Source of the DNA: Ramazzottius varieornatus
Lineage: Eukaryota > Tardigrada > Eutardigrada > Parachela > Ramazzottiidae
NCBI GenBank assembly: GCA_001949185.1
Contig: BDGG01000021.1
Span: 26,079-90,078 of the forward strand
Direction of reading: 5' to 3'
Length of the DNA stretch: 64,000 bases
Made by a program: the position numbers and the translations under genes. The notes under the pieces are model-generated. The model ran no database searches, was not told the DNA's origin, and saw only the letters and a list, made by a program, of their open reading frames with translations. This document shows positions 1 to 10,515 of the stretch, piece after piece (positions within the stretch are counted from its first letter, which is position 1; each line of letters opens with the position of its first letter).

Positions 1-116
1 GTCTGTACTGTAAGAGCATAGGGGAAGAGAAAAGATATGCTCTCCGCAGCCATTTTTTGCAACCACTCTGGAGGAAATTGTTCTTTCTCGTTGGAGGTGC
101 TCCGATTTTCCGACAT
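1..116 (-). CDS. Possible first exon of a gene running off the left edge
   Basis: An ATG at 116 on the minus strand opens a frame that stays open to base 1 and begins MSENRSTSNEKEQFPPEWLQ. It is hydrophilic at first and more hydrophobic toward the edge. I do not recognise it. An AG acceptor-like site near base 8 and a weak GT near base 65 make the exon boundary uncertain. It lies downstream of DEPDC1 on the same strand, so it would be the start of the next gene. The call rests only on an open frame with an ATG and could be chance. Confidence 0.2.
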   Translation of the reverse strand, partial: MSENRSTSNEKEQFPPEWLQKMAAESISFLFPYALTVQ

Positions 117-1339
117 GGTGATCATCCTTCAGTATAGGTTCGCTCTTCCTGGTGTGTGAAGGTTAGTCTCCAGTTCCACCTCCCGCAGTTTTGCGACAGC
201 GTTTTGTTCGATGTGCACCCTAGAGCTGACTTGCAACACTGGTGTTTTGAGTCGATTGAATAACTTCGTTTAGTGAACGGCGTGTGTTATCATCGCTATT
301 CCCTGTACTAAAGAGGTCTAGTCTCCGGCTACCGTTACGTCGGGCAAAATGACTTCGCAGGGGTCTAGACGGTGAAATTCCAACCAGACAGTAACCAAAA
401 TTTTCCTTTGGTGCCACTCGGGCTTCGAAATTTTCCGCGGTATTTCCGCTTTCGAAATATTCCCTTTTTTGCTTCAGAATGTCCTATAGAGCCCATTTAT
501 TGTTACTGGCAACAATGCGATCTGAAATCGGTTCGCTCACGTTCAGAGCCGGGAGGGTAAAAGAAAGGCAAAACTCTGCGTCATTTGTAAGGTGCGCGCG
601 CCAAACGGGGTATCCGATTTTCTAAAAGCCCATCCCGGATTTAGGGAGACACTTTAATGTCTCGTAATGATATTACAAGAGTTAGGGGAGAATCTGATTC
701 AACAAAGTCCCCGAGCACGTTGTTGACCACTACCAATTTCGGTTTTCCGTAGGGATTACTTCGGAGGAAACAATTTCCAGAACGGAGGCGAATCACTCAA
801 TCTCCTACGGTACACAAGTTAGCTGCTATCTTTTGAAAACTTCAGCAGATCTTCGTGCCCGTGTGGGATGCGTTGGCGCCTCAGAAAAATTCATAGTGTT
901 TAATGACCCAAAACTCTGGTTATTCACGATTCCGACAAAACTATTCCTGCTTGTCTGCAGAGCTGAAGAACTCAGAACAGTAGGATGCCAAACGATAGCC
1001 CGGACTTGGCAAAGTAACAAAAAAAAGACTTCAGGACGAAAGAACAAGGGGGAGAGTAACCATGATTTTCTGAAGTTGACGTGTTCCCAGGAGTAACAAG
1101 TCATACTTCCGCACCTGATAACGATGGAAACGTGCGCCACTCAAGATGATAATCCAGGTGAAATCCTTTGGCGATGTCTTGCGAATTCTCTGTGAATATT
1201 TTTGAGAAAAAAAATTTGGATTTTTGGCAAAATTTTTGAAGTTTGTTCGAAATTAGCTGGATTTTGTTTTTATTCCGGAGGCGGTAAATTAAGTGCGATA
1301 GATTAAGATAGAGGTAGAGTATGTTCTTCCCGGGGATGT
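117..1339. other. Intergenic stretch, no supported gene
   Basis: I see no exon I can support here. Short open frames exist on both strands, but none has splice partners or a family match. The stretch ends with degenerate arms of the AAGTGGCGCA hairpin repeat (about 1003-1140). The 3' UTR of DEPDC1 should lie just below 1340 on the minus strand. Confidence 0.5.
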
Positions 1340-4300
1340 TTATATATGTTTGTCCGTTTGATTTACCAGCAGGAGGCGTTTGCGTTTTTCTTTGAGATCC
1401 ATGACGGTATCCGTGACGATATTATTCAAGAGTTGTGTCATGTGTTGGTGTAGATGTGCGTTCTTTTGTGCTTGATACTCGCTAGTGGTTATTCTCTTGC
1501 AGAAGGCCGCTTCGATGCCATGCGTCTTCATGATCATCTCCACTTTGGCCCTGAAGCCCTCCACCGGCTGGGAGATCTCCGCCCGATGGAGGATCATGAA
1601 AGACAGGAGGCGGACACCCAGTGCGGCCCCGACCTCCTCCAGAATGATGGGCGCGAAGCAGTGCGTAACCTGCAAGACGAACAGGGAAAGATGACACCTT
1701 GCCATGTAAGCTCGTCACAACAACTGTCTAATGCTCCTCCGACGGACGTCACAACAAGCCCTCGTAACACCATTTTCCACTTACGAAATCTTGCGTCGTT
1801 AGGTTCTCCGAGAAGTGCAGCTGATTGCTTTTAAAGATTTGCTCGAACATGCTCAACAACACATCCAACTGTCCTCTGCAAAACAACACGATATCGCACA
1901 ACAGAAATACTGTAGATATCAAGGTTCCGGTCAATATGAACACTGACAACCGAACCCATGTTTCTGTTGAACAGAAACCAAGGTAGTCCTAACAGGGCAA
2001 CAGTGCAAGTCTACCCTGGTTTCAGCTCGATTGGTCCAATCTCAGTACTTTAAGGAAACAGAGTTCCGTGAAGAGAGCAACCATACAAATCCACCCCCGT
2101 TTCTATCCCGAAGGTCCAAACCCGAGAAACTGTAGGGGAACCACAAAGTAAAAATCTTTTTTACGAAAGACTGAAGAACTTACAAGTTTTTAGGGTTCTC
2201 GGCCAAGAGAATCAGCTGTATGGAGCGCACCAGTTCAGGACAGGAAGGTGAAATGGGAAGCTGGAATCCGCTCCAGTCAATTTCCGGCAGACCTTTGCCG
2301 ATCGGTGTGAAATACTGGTCCCCAGACTCCACTTCTCCGTAACTGTCGTCACGATAGCCGGGGTTCAGCTTCTCCAAGCTCACACTGTCCCCGACACCGT
2401 CAAGCACCACAGCGCCTGGAAATGAAGAACGGTGAACGGTCGAAGTTGCCGAGGAGAAACTTCCGCAACGCTCGCAAACTTCCGTCCTGAAAAATAAAGA
2501 ACCATGAAATGGGAAAAAACCCCAGAAATACCCACACATATTCTACTAAAAAATTCAAATGAAAGTTTTCCAGCAAACTTTTCAGCTTGTAAATTTAATT
2601 TCATATTCTCCCTACTTTTTCATGATGCAGTCGGCGCTCTCCGATCGACATTCGCCCGACATGCTGCCATTCAGCGCCAAGCCTGCATTCTCCATGTTGG
2701 GGAAGAGACTACTGGATCTGGGGCGTTTGCGGACGAGGCGGGTTTCGGGGATGGTTCCGGCGAAGGCCGTCTCCAGGCAGACGTCTGGGAAGCTGCAGCG
2801 ACGGTTGGCGCCTTTGAGAATGTCCAGCATGAAGCTCTCGACAGAAGACGACGAATCCACCGCCATACTGTCTCGCTTCTCGGACGAAGGCATCAAGAGT
2901 TCTACAAGAAACAAGGGAGATTAGAAGCTAATCAGTGCATTCAATGGTCGGAATTTCTGCAGCCATCGATTGTGGATTGACGAGGATCACATGGGGGATT
3001 ATGTGGATCACGTGACGTCAGTGGAACAAGATATTGACCTGAATAAAAGCGGCTAGACGATGGTGGAAAAGAATCCCACGCTAAAGTGAGGAAATGCCTC
3101 TCACCGTCCAAATAACCATACATGAAAAAAATCGCTTCAGACCTTAAATTCGCCGGAAAGAAATTCCAAGCCTTTTCCGCCCATCTTTTCTATCCACACT
3201 TGTTCGTCGATAATTGCGGGGGTATTTTTTTCCAGGAAATTTGGAAGCTGGACATACAAACTCGACAAGACTGTCGTCCCAAGTGGCGCACAATCGCAAT
3301 GTCATTGAGTGGAAACGTGGGCCGCTTGAGCAAGCGACAACAGCGAGTTTTCTTGTTCCCTGAAGTGGCGCAAGTTTACGGTGTTCCTAGCTGAGAGGCT
3401 GCGCCATTTGGGAAAACGATCGTCTCGAGTTTGTCGGCCCCTGTCCCATATTATTGCGGCTTTATTCTCATATCATTTGTAATTCTATCCGACGAGCGCT
3501 GGTGATAAGAAAGTACCTACCGAAGCTTTTTTTGAGCAATTCGGCGACGGGAAGACTGATGAGGGGCTTCTCGAGTCCCCTCAGCCAGGCTTCGACGACG
3601 TGAAGAAGGCAGCGTTCGAAGCCAGGTGTGCAAGGCACTCCTTTGGGAGTGTCGGGCCCTGACAAGCAAAGAACCAAATACTAATAAACCGGCAAACTGG
3701 CACTTCGGACCGAACTTATGACGGTAATGTTAACAATAATGACAAGGCCACATGTGTGTGCTTACATCTCTCCAGCGCGTCGATGGCTGAGCGCACAAAG
3801 TCGGGAATGGCCTCCTTCTTATTATGACTACTCTGGCTACTGTTTAGTGTGTTGGCAATAACGTGGTTGACATCAATGCTGGCCACAATGTCAGCGGCGG
3901 AGTCTAGCCGGAGCAGCTTGGCCAGGTCGGTGAAGAATTCGTTCAACCACACATCTTCCGCCGTCACCTTCTTCTCGAGACTATTCTCTGCCGAGAAGGA
4001 GGAGGCTGGTTTTGTGTTGTGGCCATTGTAGCTGGACAGGGGTCGAATGGCTTTGTCTGCGCGGGCAGAAAAGCGATACAGTGTCGAGTCGCTCTTGAAG
4101 GAGAGACTACCGTTGCTACAAGCCTCCTTTCCCACTGCTTCAAAGGCTTGGTGCTGGTACAGCCGATCCAGCATCTTGACGGCAATCTCCCTGCAAGGAA
4201 GAAATCAACCACCATCAGGCCGGCGTCAATGACCGATAATTGACTGCTATATCCCATCCAGGCGCACCAACCATTCCATAAAATTACACCGATTATGCCC

Positions 4301-6944
4301 AATCTGTCACACATTACGTGGCAGTCCATTGGCCAGATGACATTACTAGCATAACCACGTAACGAGGTTACATGACGTCACATGACTCAGATCCTTCGAT
4401 CTGCAGTCAGTGCCAGTCACTGGACCGTTGAATATACAGTAATTGATCCAACATTAAGGGCTTACAACGAATAAGCTGGCTTGGTGGTGTAATTACACCA
4501 GTTATTTTGGTGGATACGCCCAGAAAAATTTTTCTACCAGTTAGGAAAGCGGTGTAACGGCTCGCTTTGAAAGCCCCGCACTGCAGGTAAGTACGATTGG
4601 ACGGTTATAAGATCTTTGATGTCCAATGTACCAAAAAAATAACCGTCGAAAATGGGTCGGATGGACAGGCGGAGCCTCGGTTTTGTTGAGCCAATCGAAA
4701 ACTACTTGATTGGGGATTGATTAGATGTAAACAAATTGTGATTCCATTTGCATTTGGTTCCTTGCGTTTACGGACTTCCGAGTTAGAACTTCTTATGTAC
4801 AGCTCGATGATGACACCCGGAAAGCTGATTGATCCAGATCTAGTGGCGGTAACTTTCAGTTATTATAAAGAAAGCCCGTGTCGCGAGGAGGATCAAAAAG
4901 ATCCGCTCATGGGTTTCGGAGGTTCTGCGCAACGACGATCCGAATACCAACGAGAGGAAAGTCAAGAAACCCAGAGGACGACCTAGGATTACCACCCCGG
5001 ATCAAGACCAAGACATCCTGAGCTTCGTGAGTGCCAACCGTGAACTGAGCGGAGTAAAAATTGCGGCCGAGCTTGGAATGAATCGTCAAACCCTACTCAA
5101 CCGACTCCACGAAAACCATATCCGACGATCTAAAGCTATACTGAACGGACTCACACCTTCTCATGGAAAATCGCGTGAACTGGTGTCTGTATTATCTCGA
5201 ACAGTACGCTAATAACCCAGGTGTTTTCGGAAATATTTCACGGATGAAGTTCGCTTTGACGTACACGGAGGTCGACTGGAGGTACGTGTACGAATTCAGA
5301 TTATTTCTAAATTGCTGAAGTCAAATTTGTGTATTTGATGCGCCCTTCAAGACGTTCTGCTTTTTCCTAGATGTGGTATTTCCCGGGGGAGAATCAAACG
5401 GATATAGACCTTCAACCTGGCACATCCGTACTGACACAGGGTGGCTACATGTACGGGGGGAGCGATCTCAGAAACAGGTGCCGTTGCGCTCGTTCGTGTG
5501 GACGGTAACGAAGATTCGGAGAAGTATACAGAAATCGTTTTCGATCATCTGGTGCCATACCTGGACAAGTAAGGACATGACAAGGAACTACTGCAGGATG
5601 GTTCATCGGTCCAAACTTCTAACCATACGGGGAGCTTTCTCGAGCACGAAGGTTTCATTATCGTTCCTTGGGCCGCAAAATCTCCCGATCTAAATGTGAT
5701 CGAGAACGTGTGGGGCCTGATGAACCAATATATCGTCAAAAGAGATCCGAAAACCCTGGAAGAGTTCGACCGCTATGTTAAAGAAGCCTGGGAAACTTTG
5801 GTCACATCAGATTATTGTAGGAAGCTAGTTGGATCCATGGTTAGTCTATGCAACAAGTGCATCCTGAACAAAGGTGCTCGGATCCCGTATTGATGGCTGC
5901 GGTCAACGGTTGGAATTTCCCATTGGTTTCCTTACCATTCAACTTGTGCAGTAACTGGCTCAACAAACATAGTACCGCCTACCGTCCCGCCCGTTTTCGA
6001 TGGTTATTTTTTTGGTACATTGTCGGAGGAACCACCATACACTGACCAGTTGGACGAGTAGCAAAAAACTTCATCATGGAAGTGACATTTAAAAGTTTGG
6101 AGGGGAGCACAGCGCACTTGCGATGTTGGTTAAGTCTGGTGTAATTACGAGTCGTTCCGGAGCGACTCGTAATTACACCGAAAGTGTAACGTCTGGTGGA
6201 ATGAATAGGCCAATCGTAAGGGTGTGAGTGGAGCCAATTACACCAGCGTTGTGATTCCACCAGCGTTGTAATCTATCTTTGTAAGCCCTTATTCAGCCAG
6301 GTTTCGAGCCAGAGACGTAATTCAATTCAATGCAACCTGTGACGTCAAACTACCACTTTCGGTACACAGGCAACATACGGTGCCAGATTGGGTCTGGGTG
6401 TGGTTTTGAAATCAACGAAAGACGTCATGCGCTAATTTCGATCTGTTTTGGTTTTCGTAATTTGGAATTTTTAACTGAATTTACCGTGTGGATCGATCGC
6501 TGAAATTGGGGTTTCTCTTGAGGTATTCCTCCATCCAGTCGACGGCGTCGGAAGCCATGAAGCAATTATCGTACTTTTGGAGCTTTTTACGATGGTTGCG
6601 GATGGGCATATTGGTGGTGAAATCGGTAGCCACCATATTCCACTACAAAGGAGAAAAGACAAAGGCGTTAGTGATATAGCTCATCTGTCCTCCAGGGTTG
6701 ACTTCGTTTCTTCGTTCCGTTCCCATCAGTTGACTTTTGACAGTCGCTGCCGCCAGAAATCATGTTGACAACCGGATGAACCTTTTCCGCTCCACTGATT
6801 CCGCTCTCACAATTGTCACTTCCAACTTCACCGATTGAAACTAATTACGCCCCAAAATAAATCCTCATCTTGAAATTCGTTGCGTGAATCTTATCTCACC
6901 AAACGTGTCGCCCGGAATGGACTTCCATGCTGAATTTTCTCCAT
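1340..6944 (-). CDS. DEPDC1: DEP domain-containing protein 1 (DEPDC1-like)
   Basis: Eight exons read on the minus strand: 6944-6900, 6642-6485, 4190-3766, 3658-3521, 2901-2616, 2486-2184, 1875-1785 and 1669-1340. Phases close exactly and give about 591 residues. The start (MEKIQHGSPFRATRL) and the DEP domain (WNMVATDF, MPIRNHRKKLQKYDNCF, AVDWMEEYL) align with vertebrate DEPDC1. So do the RhoGAP-like segment (RWPDTPKG, GFERCLLHV, EKPLISL) and the C-terminal block (VRLLSFMILH, DLKEKRKRL). In vertebrates DEPDC1 is a mitosis-linked, probably nuclear regulator; the same role here is inferred. The middle third is poorly conserved. The last exon could instead splice at 1367 into an unseen final exon. 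A Tc1 element occupies most of the intron that splits the DEP domain, and a hairpin repeat sits in the 2902-3520 intron. DEPDC1B is an alternative orthology. Confidence 0.88.
3275..3440. repeat. AAGTGGCGCA hairpin repeat (DEPDC1 intron)
   Basis: Alternating arms CCAAGTGGCGCAC and TGCGCCATTTGGG occur three to four times, followed by the linker AAACGATCGTCTCGAGTTTG. Each pair of arms can fold into a hairpin. This is one of about fifteen copies in the window and lies wholly within the DEPDC1 intron 2902-3520. Confidence 0.7.
4455..6291. mobile_element. Decayed Tc1/mariner-type DNA transposon
   Basis: The ends are inverted copies beginning AGGGCTTACAA (4457) and ending TTGTAAGCCCT (6289), each followed by TA, the usual Tc1/mariner target duplication. 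Subterminal copies of a GGTGTAATTACACC-like palindrome lie inside both ends, including a 17-bp-arm hairpin at 6138-6179. The element is about 1.83 kb and carries a broken transposase. It sits inside the DEPDC1 intron 4191-6484; without it the intron would be about 460 bp. Confidence 0.88.
4870..5893 (+). pseudogene. Tc1/IS630-type transposase, frameshifted
   Basis: Transposase-like segments are spread over several frames. They are an N-terminal paired-like helix-turn-helix (KIAAELGMNRQTLLNRLHENH), an FTDEVRF segment near 5240 fitting the first catalytic Asp, and a LLQDGSSV segment near 5600 fitting the second. A C-terminal WAAKSPDLNVIENVWGLMNQ at about 5670-5730 fits the last catalytic position. 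The frame is broken after 5212 and again near 5510, and a TAA lies near 5570, so no full protein can be made. The order of motifs and the terminal repeats agree with Tc1. The residues are read from sequence; assignment of the catalytic roles is from family knowledge. Confidence 0.85.
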
Positions 6945-7752
6945 ATTCCAACGGAACCGTTGGGTCGTTGTGACAGTTGGTAATCCACGAAAAGATCAAG
7001 GCAAAGGCTTCAAAAAAACGGATGACGAATTAAACAGAAGTATATTAATTTCAACGATGGGCGAAATCCAACTTCGGATCCTTGTCTTGTAGCCGGCAAA
7101 AGTAGGATAGTAGGATCGCTTGCGTGTTGTCATTCCTGTCCGTAACCCATGTTGACATACATCGGGCTCACTTAGGTCAGGAAAAATGTCCGGATCATAT
7201 TTCTGCAAAAGAGTGGAACAAGAGCTCGTTCGCCAGCCCTAATGAAATAAACCCAGCTGGATTATTCTGTCGACGGCAGCTGGCTGGCAAATAAATAATT
7301 TTCTGGACAGCAGGGCGTGGCTTCGATTGATCAGCCAATGAACGATCGGTGAACAACTATAAAGCCAATTATTAACACAGTGGGTAGACGCACGAATGTC
7401 ACTGGTAGTTGATAAACGGAAGGGGTGGTTTATTGTGGATGAGGAGGGCGGGGATAATTTTGTAACGTGAGATATCAACAAGAAAGCCAGGAAACAGGTT
7501 CCACATCAGGGATGATGTCTGTCCCCGATGGTTATCGAAGGATCGTCCATTGATTTACGTGTGTTGCTGTTGCCGGAAGAACTGGCCGAAGGGATGAACC
7601 GGGCGAGTGGATGACGTCGATTTTGCCGTAGCGAAGCTGTACACCTGGTAAGTGACGTCCTTTTCCCAGCATGTTATATCAATGGACTTCAATGTTCTCT
7701 TCCTGTTTACACCTTGTGAATCATCCATTAGAATAAATATAGCCTGCTGACA
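6945..7752. other. Divergent intergenic region between DEPDC1 and the ORP9-like gene
   Basis: About 0.8 kb lies between the first ATG of DEPDC1 (minus) and the first ATG of the ORP9-like gene (plus). It should hold both promoters and 5' UTRs. No coding exon or clear TATA arrangement is visible. Confidence 0.45.
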
Positions 7753-10356
7753 ATGTTACTCGAAGGACCCCTCAGCAAGTGGACGAACGTTATGCAAGGC
7801 AAGAAAGGCTCGGTCTGGGATTTTGTGAATGAAACGAGAGTAATGTCTTCCTGACCTAAAAGTGCTTCCTTTTTTGGCTGTTTTTAGGATGGCAATATCG
7901 TAAGTAGCTTTCCGCCTTCTGCTCCAATTCTTTCCAAGGCTAGTGCTCATCTGTTGCCCCCTCCCCTTTCCCAAGGCTGGTTTGTCCTGGATGAGTACCA
8001 TGGACTGCTGCTTTATTATACTGTGAGTTGATCAGAAAGGATCTAACCTAGAATCCCCAAAACTCTAAAATATTATTATATCCCCAGTGTGATTGATTGT
8101 AAATGACATTGATTGGTGGCTTTGATGCCACTGCAGGGAGGACATACTGTCTGACATGGCAGTCTTGATGTCAGAGTCATGTCACAGTTGTGTTATATTG
8201 CCGAGCGCTAAAACCGAAACCTTGTCTGTCTGTTTCCTCCGCTTCGACTTCCGCCGAAGAATCTTATCTTCTGACAACGTCATTGACACTGATGCTTATT
8301 TGTCTTTGTAGTCCAAGGACAAGATGTTGAAAGGACAGCGGCGTGGATTAGTGAGGTAAGATTGTGTAAGATGAACTGATGGAGGAATTACGAGATCCTG
8401 TTTCTATTCTCGGTGATCGATGGTCTTGAGAACTTGCTGACAATTATGCCTGTCTTACAAATGGCCGGAAGCCATGGTTGGGGCTGGATGTGGCAGTTTG
8501 ATGAATGTCCTTTTGATCAACTTACAGGCTGAAAGGCGCCATTATCGGGATCGATAGCGAGGACGACTCGACCTTCACCATCAAAGTCGACCATAAAACA
8601 TTCCACTTCCAGGGTAAGCCTCTTTACTCTCACAGCTCCATTCATGTCCAGAGTACGTCACGCTGTAGACTCATTCCACATTGATCACACATCATTAATG
8701 CGGGGTTGTACTTTACTTCCGGTTTGTCCTCTTTTGCAGCGCGTGACGCGGATGAACGAGAACAGTGGACCCGAGCTCTGGAAGCCGTCATACGCCAACA
8801 AAATCAAGGTGGTCGCCAGGTGCTTTATCAGCTTTCCACTCTATATTGCACTAGGTTGTTGAATGTTCATAACAGTGGTCTCTGAAACTGCGTTCTGGGA
8901 GCAAGAGCTCACAGCAGAGCTTGACAGAATCATCTGCCCAAGTGGCGCTCGTTTCCAGTGTTAACGGAAGAAAGCGTGCGCCACTTGGAAAATCGATCTT
9001 GGCGAGCTCCCAACTAAGTCCATGAAGTTTCCACGCTGATTTTTTTACCTTCGGAATTTCGCCAATAGTTTTCTTGGGTTTTCATTCTCAGAATTTCGCT
9101 CAGCGATATCGACCAAACATTCCTGAGTTTGAGAAGCGGATCGCGGAGAGTGACGCCTACTTGAAAATCCTCTTGGAGCAAATCAAGGTTGGTCTTTGCC
9201 TCGTCATTGATAATCTCATTAGTGTGTTTTACACGCGGAAGTGAGTGACTCCCTTTGCGTTACACGCCATTCCCTCATAACTGGTTGAGGTTTTTGGGGA
9301 TGAGCGGCTGGAACAACGCGGCTTGATCGAGCGAAAAAGGTTGCCACAATCGATGGTAGTTTCCCAGTTCGGCTCGCTCAGGATTGAGATTACCACCGCC
9401 TGATTGAACTTCTCGCGTGTTCTATGAGTGCCTTGCGTGTGGTGAAGGTTTCATGTGCTTGGCAGAATTTCAAAGTGAAACGCGAGTCAATGAAGGGCAC
9501 CAGCCGCGTCAAATTAGACGCTATCATCAGTTCGGCCGAACAAATGTGCGAGTACATTAAACACGCGCTTATTGTTCTCCAGATCGCTAAGGTACGTCAC
9601 ACAATCTCTGCACTCCCTCACAAAAAATTTTCTTTGTTCATCAAAAATCTTCAGAAGCTTTGGGCGAGAAGAAGGCTTCAAGCTGTTCACGAGAAGGTTT
9701 TTGGCGCCTCAGCTATTTCTGCCTTTTTCTACGAGGTACTAGTCAGGGCCGTGCTCGGCGAAGGCTTGACAGGCATTTTGCAGGAAAAGGGCAGAATGAG
9801 CTCGGCGTCCGAAACAGCTCTTTTAGTGACTGCTGAAAAATCTGCACTGACCCCAAACATCATTCCGGGTTTTTCTGAATATTGGCAGATATATAGACAA
9901 GACCATGATGAAAATATTCTGCATTTGTTCCTGGTAGTTTTCCGGAAATTGAGTCGTTTGACAGGCTCGTTGTGACATTTCCCTAACCTTTGCGTGTTAT
10001 CCTATCTCCCACAGAACGAATGCCTGAATCCCCCGACGGGTTTTGAGGAGACTCCCTTGGCGGAGATTGACTTGAGCGATCTGGCAGGCAAAGTGTCAGT
10101 CAGTCGGTTGTCCGAGTCGGGAGACAGCGAAGCGGGCATCGGCAGCAACAGCCTGTCCGCACGCGAAGGTGATTTGCCCTCCGCTGCTCGACGATTGCTC
10201 AAGGATCAAGGCCGTCAGGAGTCCTCAGACTCGCGAGGCCTTCCTCACGTCCTCCCCTGGACGTCTTACAGCAGCGACGACGAGTTCTACGACGCCGAAG
10301 ATACCTTCGACAGCAATGCTAATGCTACACGCGACAATAACGAGCTGATAGCTTAG
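7753..10356 (+). CDS. OSBPL9: ORP9-like PH-domain protein lacking the OSBP-related lipid-transfer domain
   Basis: Nine exons: 7753-7798, 7888-7899 (12-nt micro-exon), 7976-8022, 8312-8355, 8528-8613, 8740-8819, 9092-9187, 9466-9591 and 10015-10356. All phases close, giving 292 residues. The PH domain (residues 1 to about 110: [56 protein letters not shown]) is strikingly close to vertebrate ORP9. Next come [28 protein letters not shown] and the acidic [15 protein letters not shown]9 binds phosphoinositides and exchanges lipids at ER-Golgi contacts; its EFYDAE-type stretch is an FFAT-like VAP ligand. A TAG follows at 10354 and no ORD exon is seen before the converging CWC27. The first donor is GC (AAG|gcaaga). 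It could be a PH-FFAT adaptor, or the ORD may be lost or displaced. Confidence 0.87.
8935..9010. repeat. AAGTGGCGCA hairpin repeat (ORP9-like intron)
   Basis: CCCAAGTGGCGC and GTGCGCCACTTGG arms flank a short loop and are followed by an AAATCGATCTTGGCGAG linker. It lies in the intron 8820-9091. Confidence 0.7.
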
Positions 10357-10515
10357 TGACATTTTACTGCCTTTCCTGATTCTGATACAGCACGGTGTGG
10401 TGGAGAAAGGTTAGTCTACAAAGGAGTTATAAAAGAGGAAACAATGTACAGTACAAGGTTTAGAATATTAACTTGTGCTTCAAATGCAGCAGAGTTATCC
10501 CGTTACGCCTAACAT

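Noticed and set aside
9592-9975. The ORP9-like intron after exon 9466-9591 stays open in frame for 127 codons, suggesting a longer exon.
   Set aside because: It ends in TGA at 9973 before the next exon, has no similarity to ORP proteins, and both splice sites around it are canonical and in phase.
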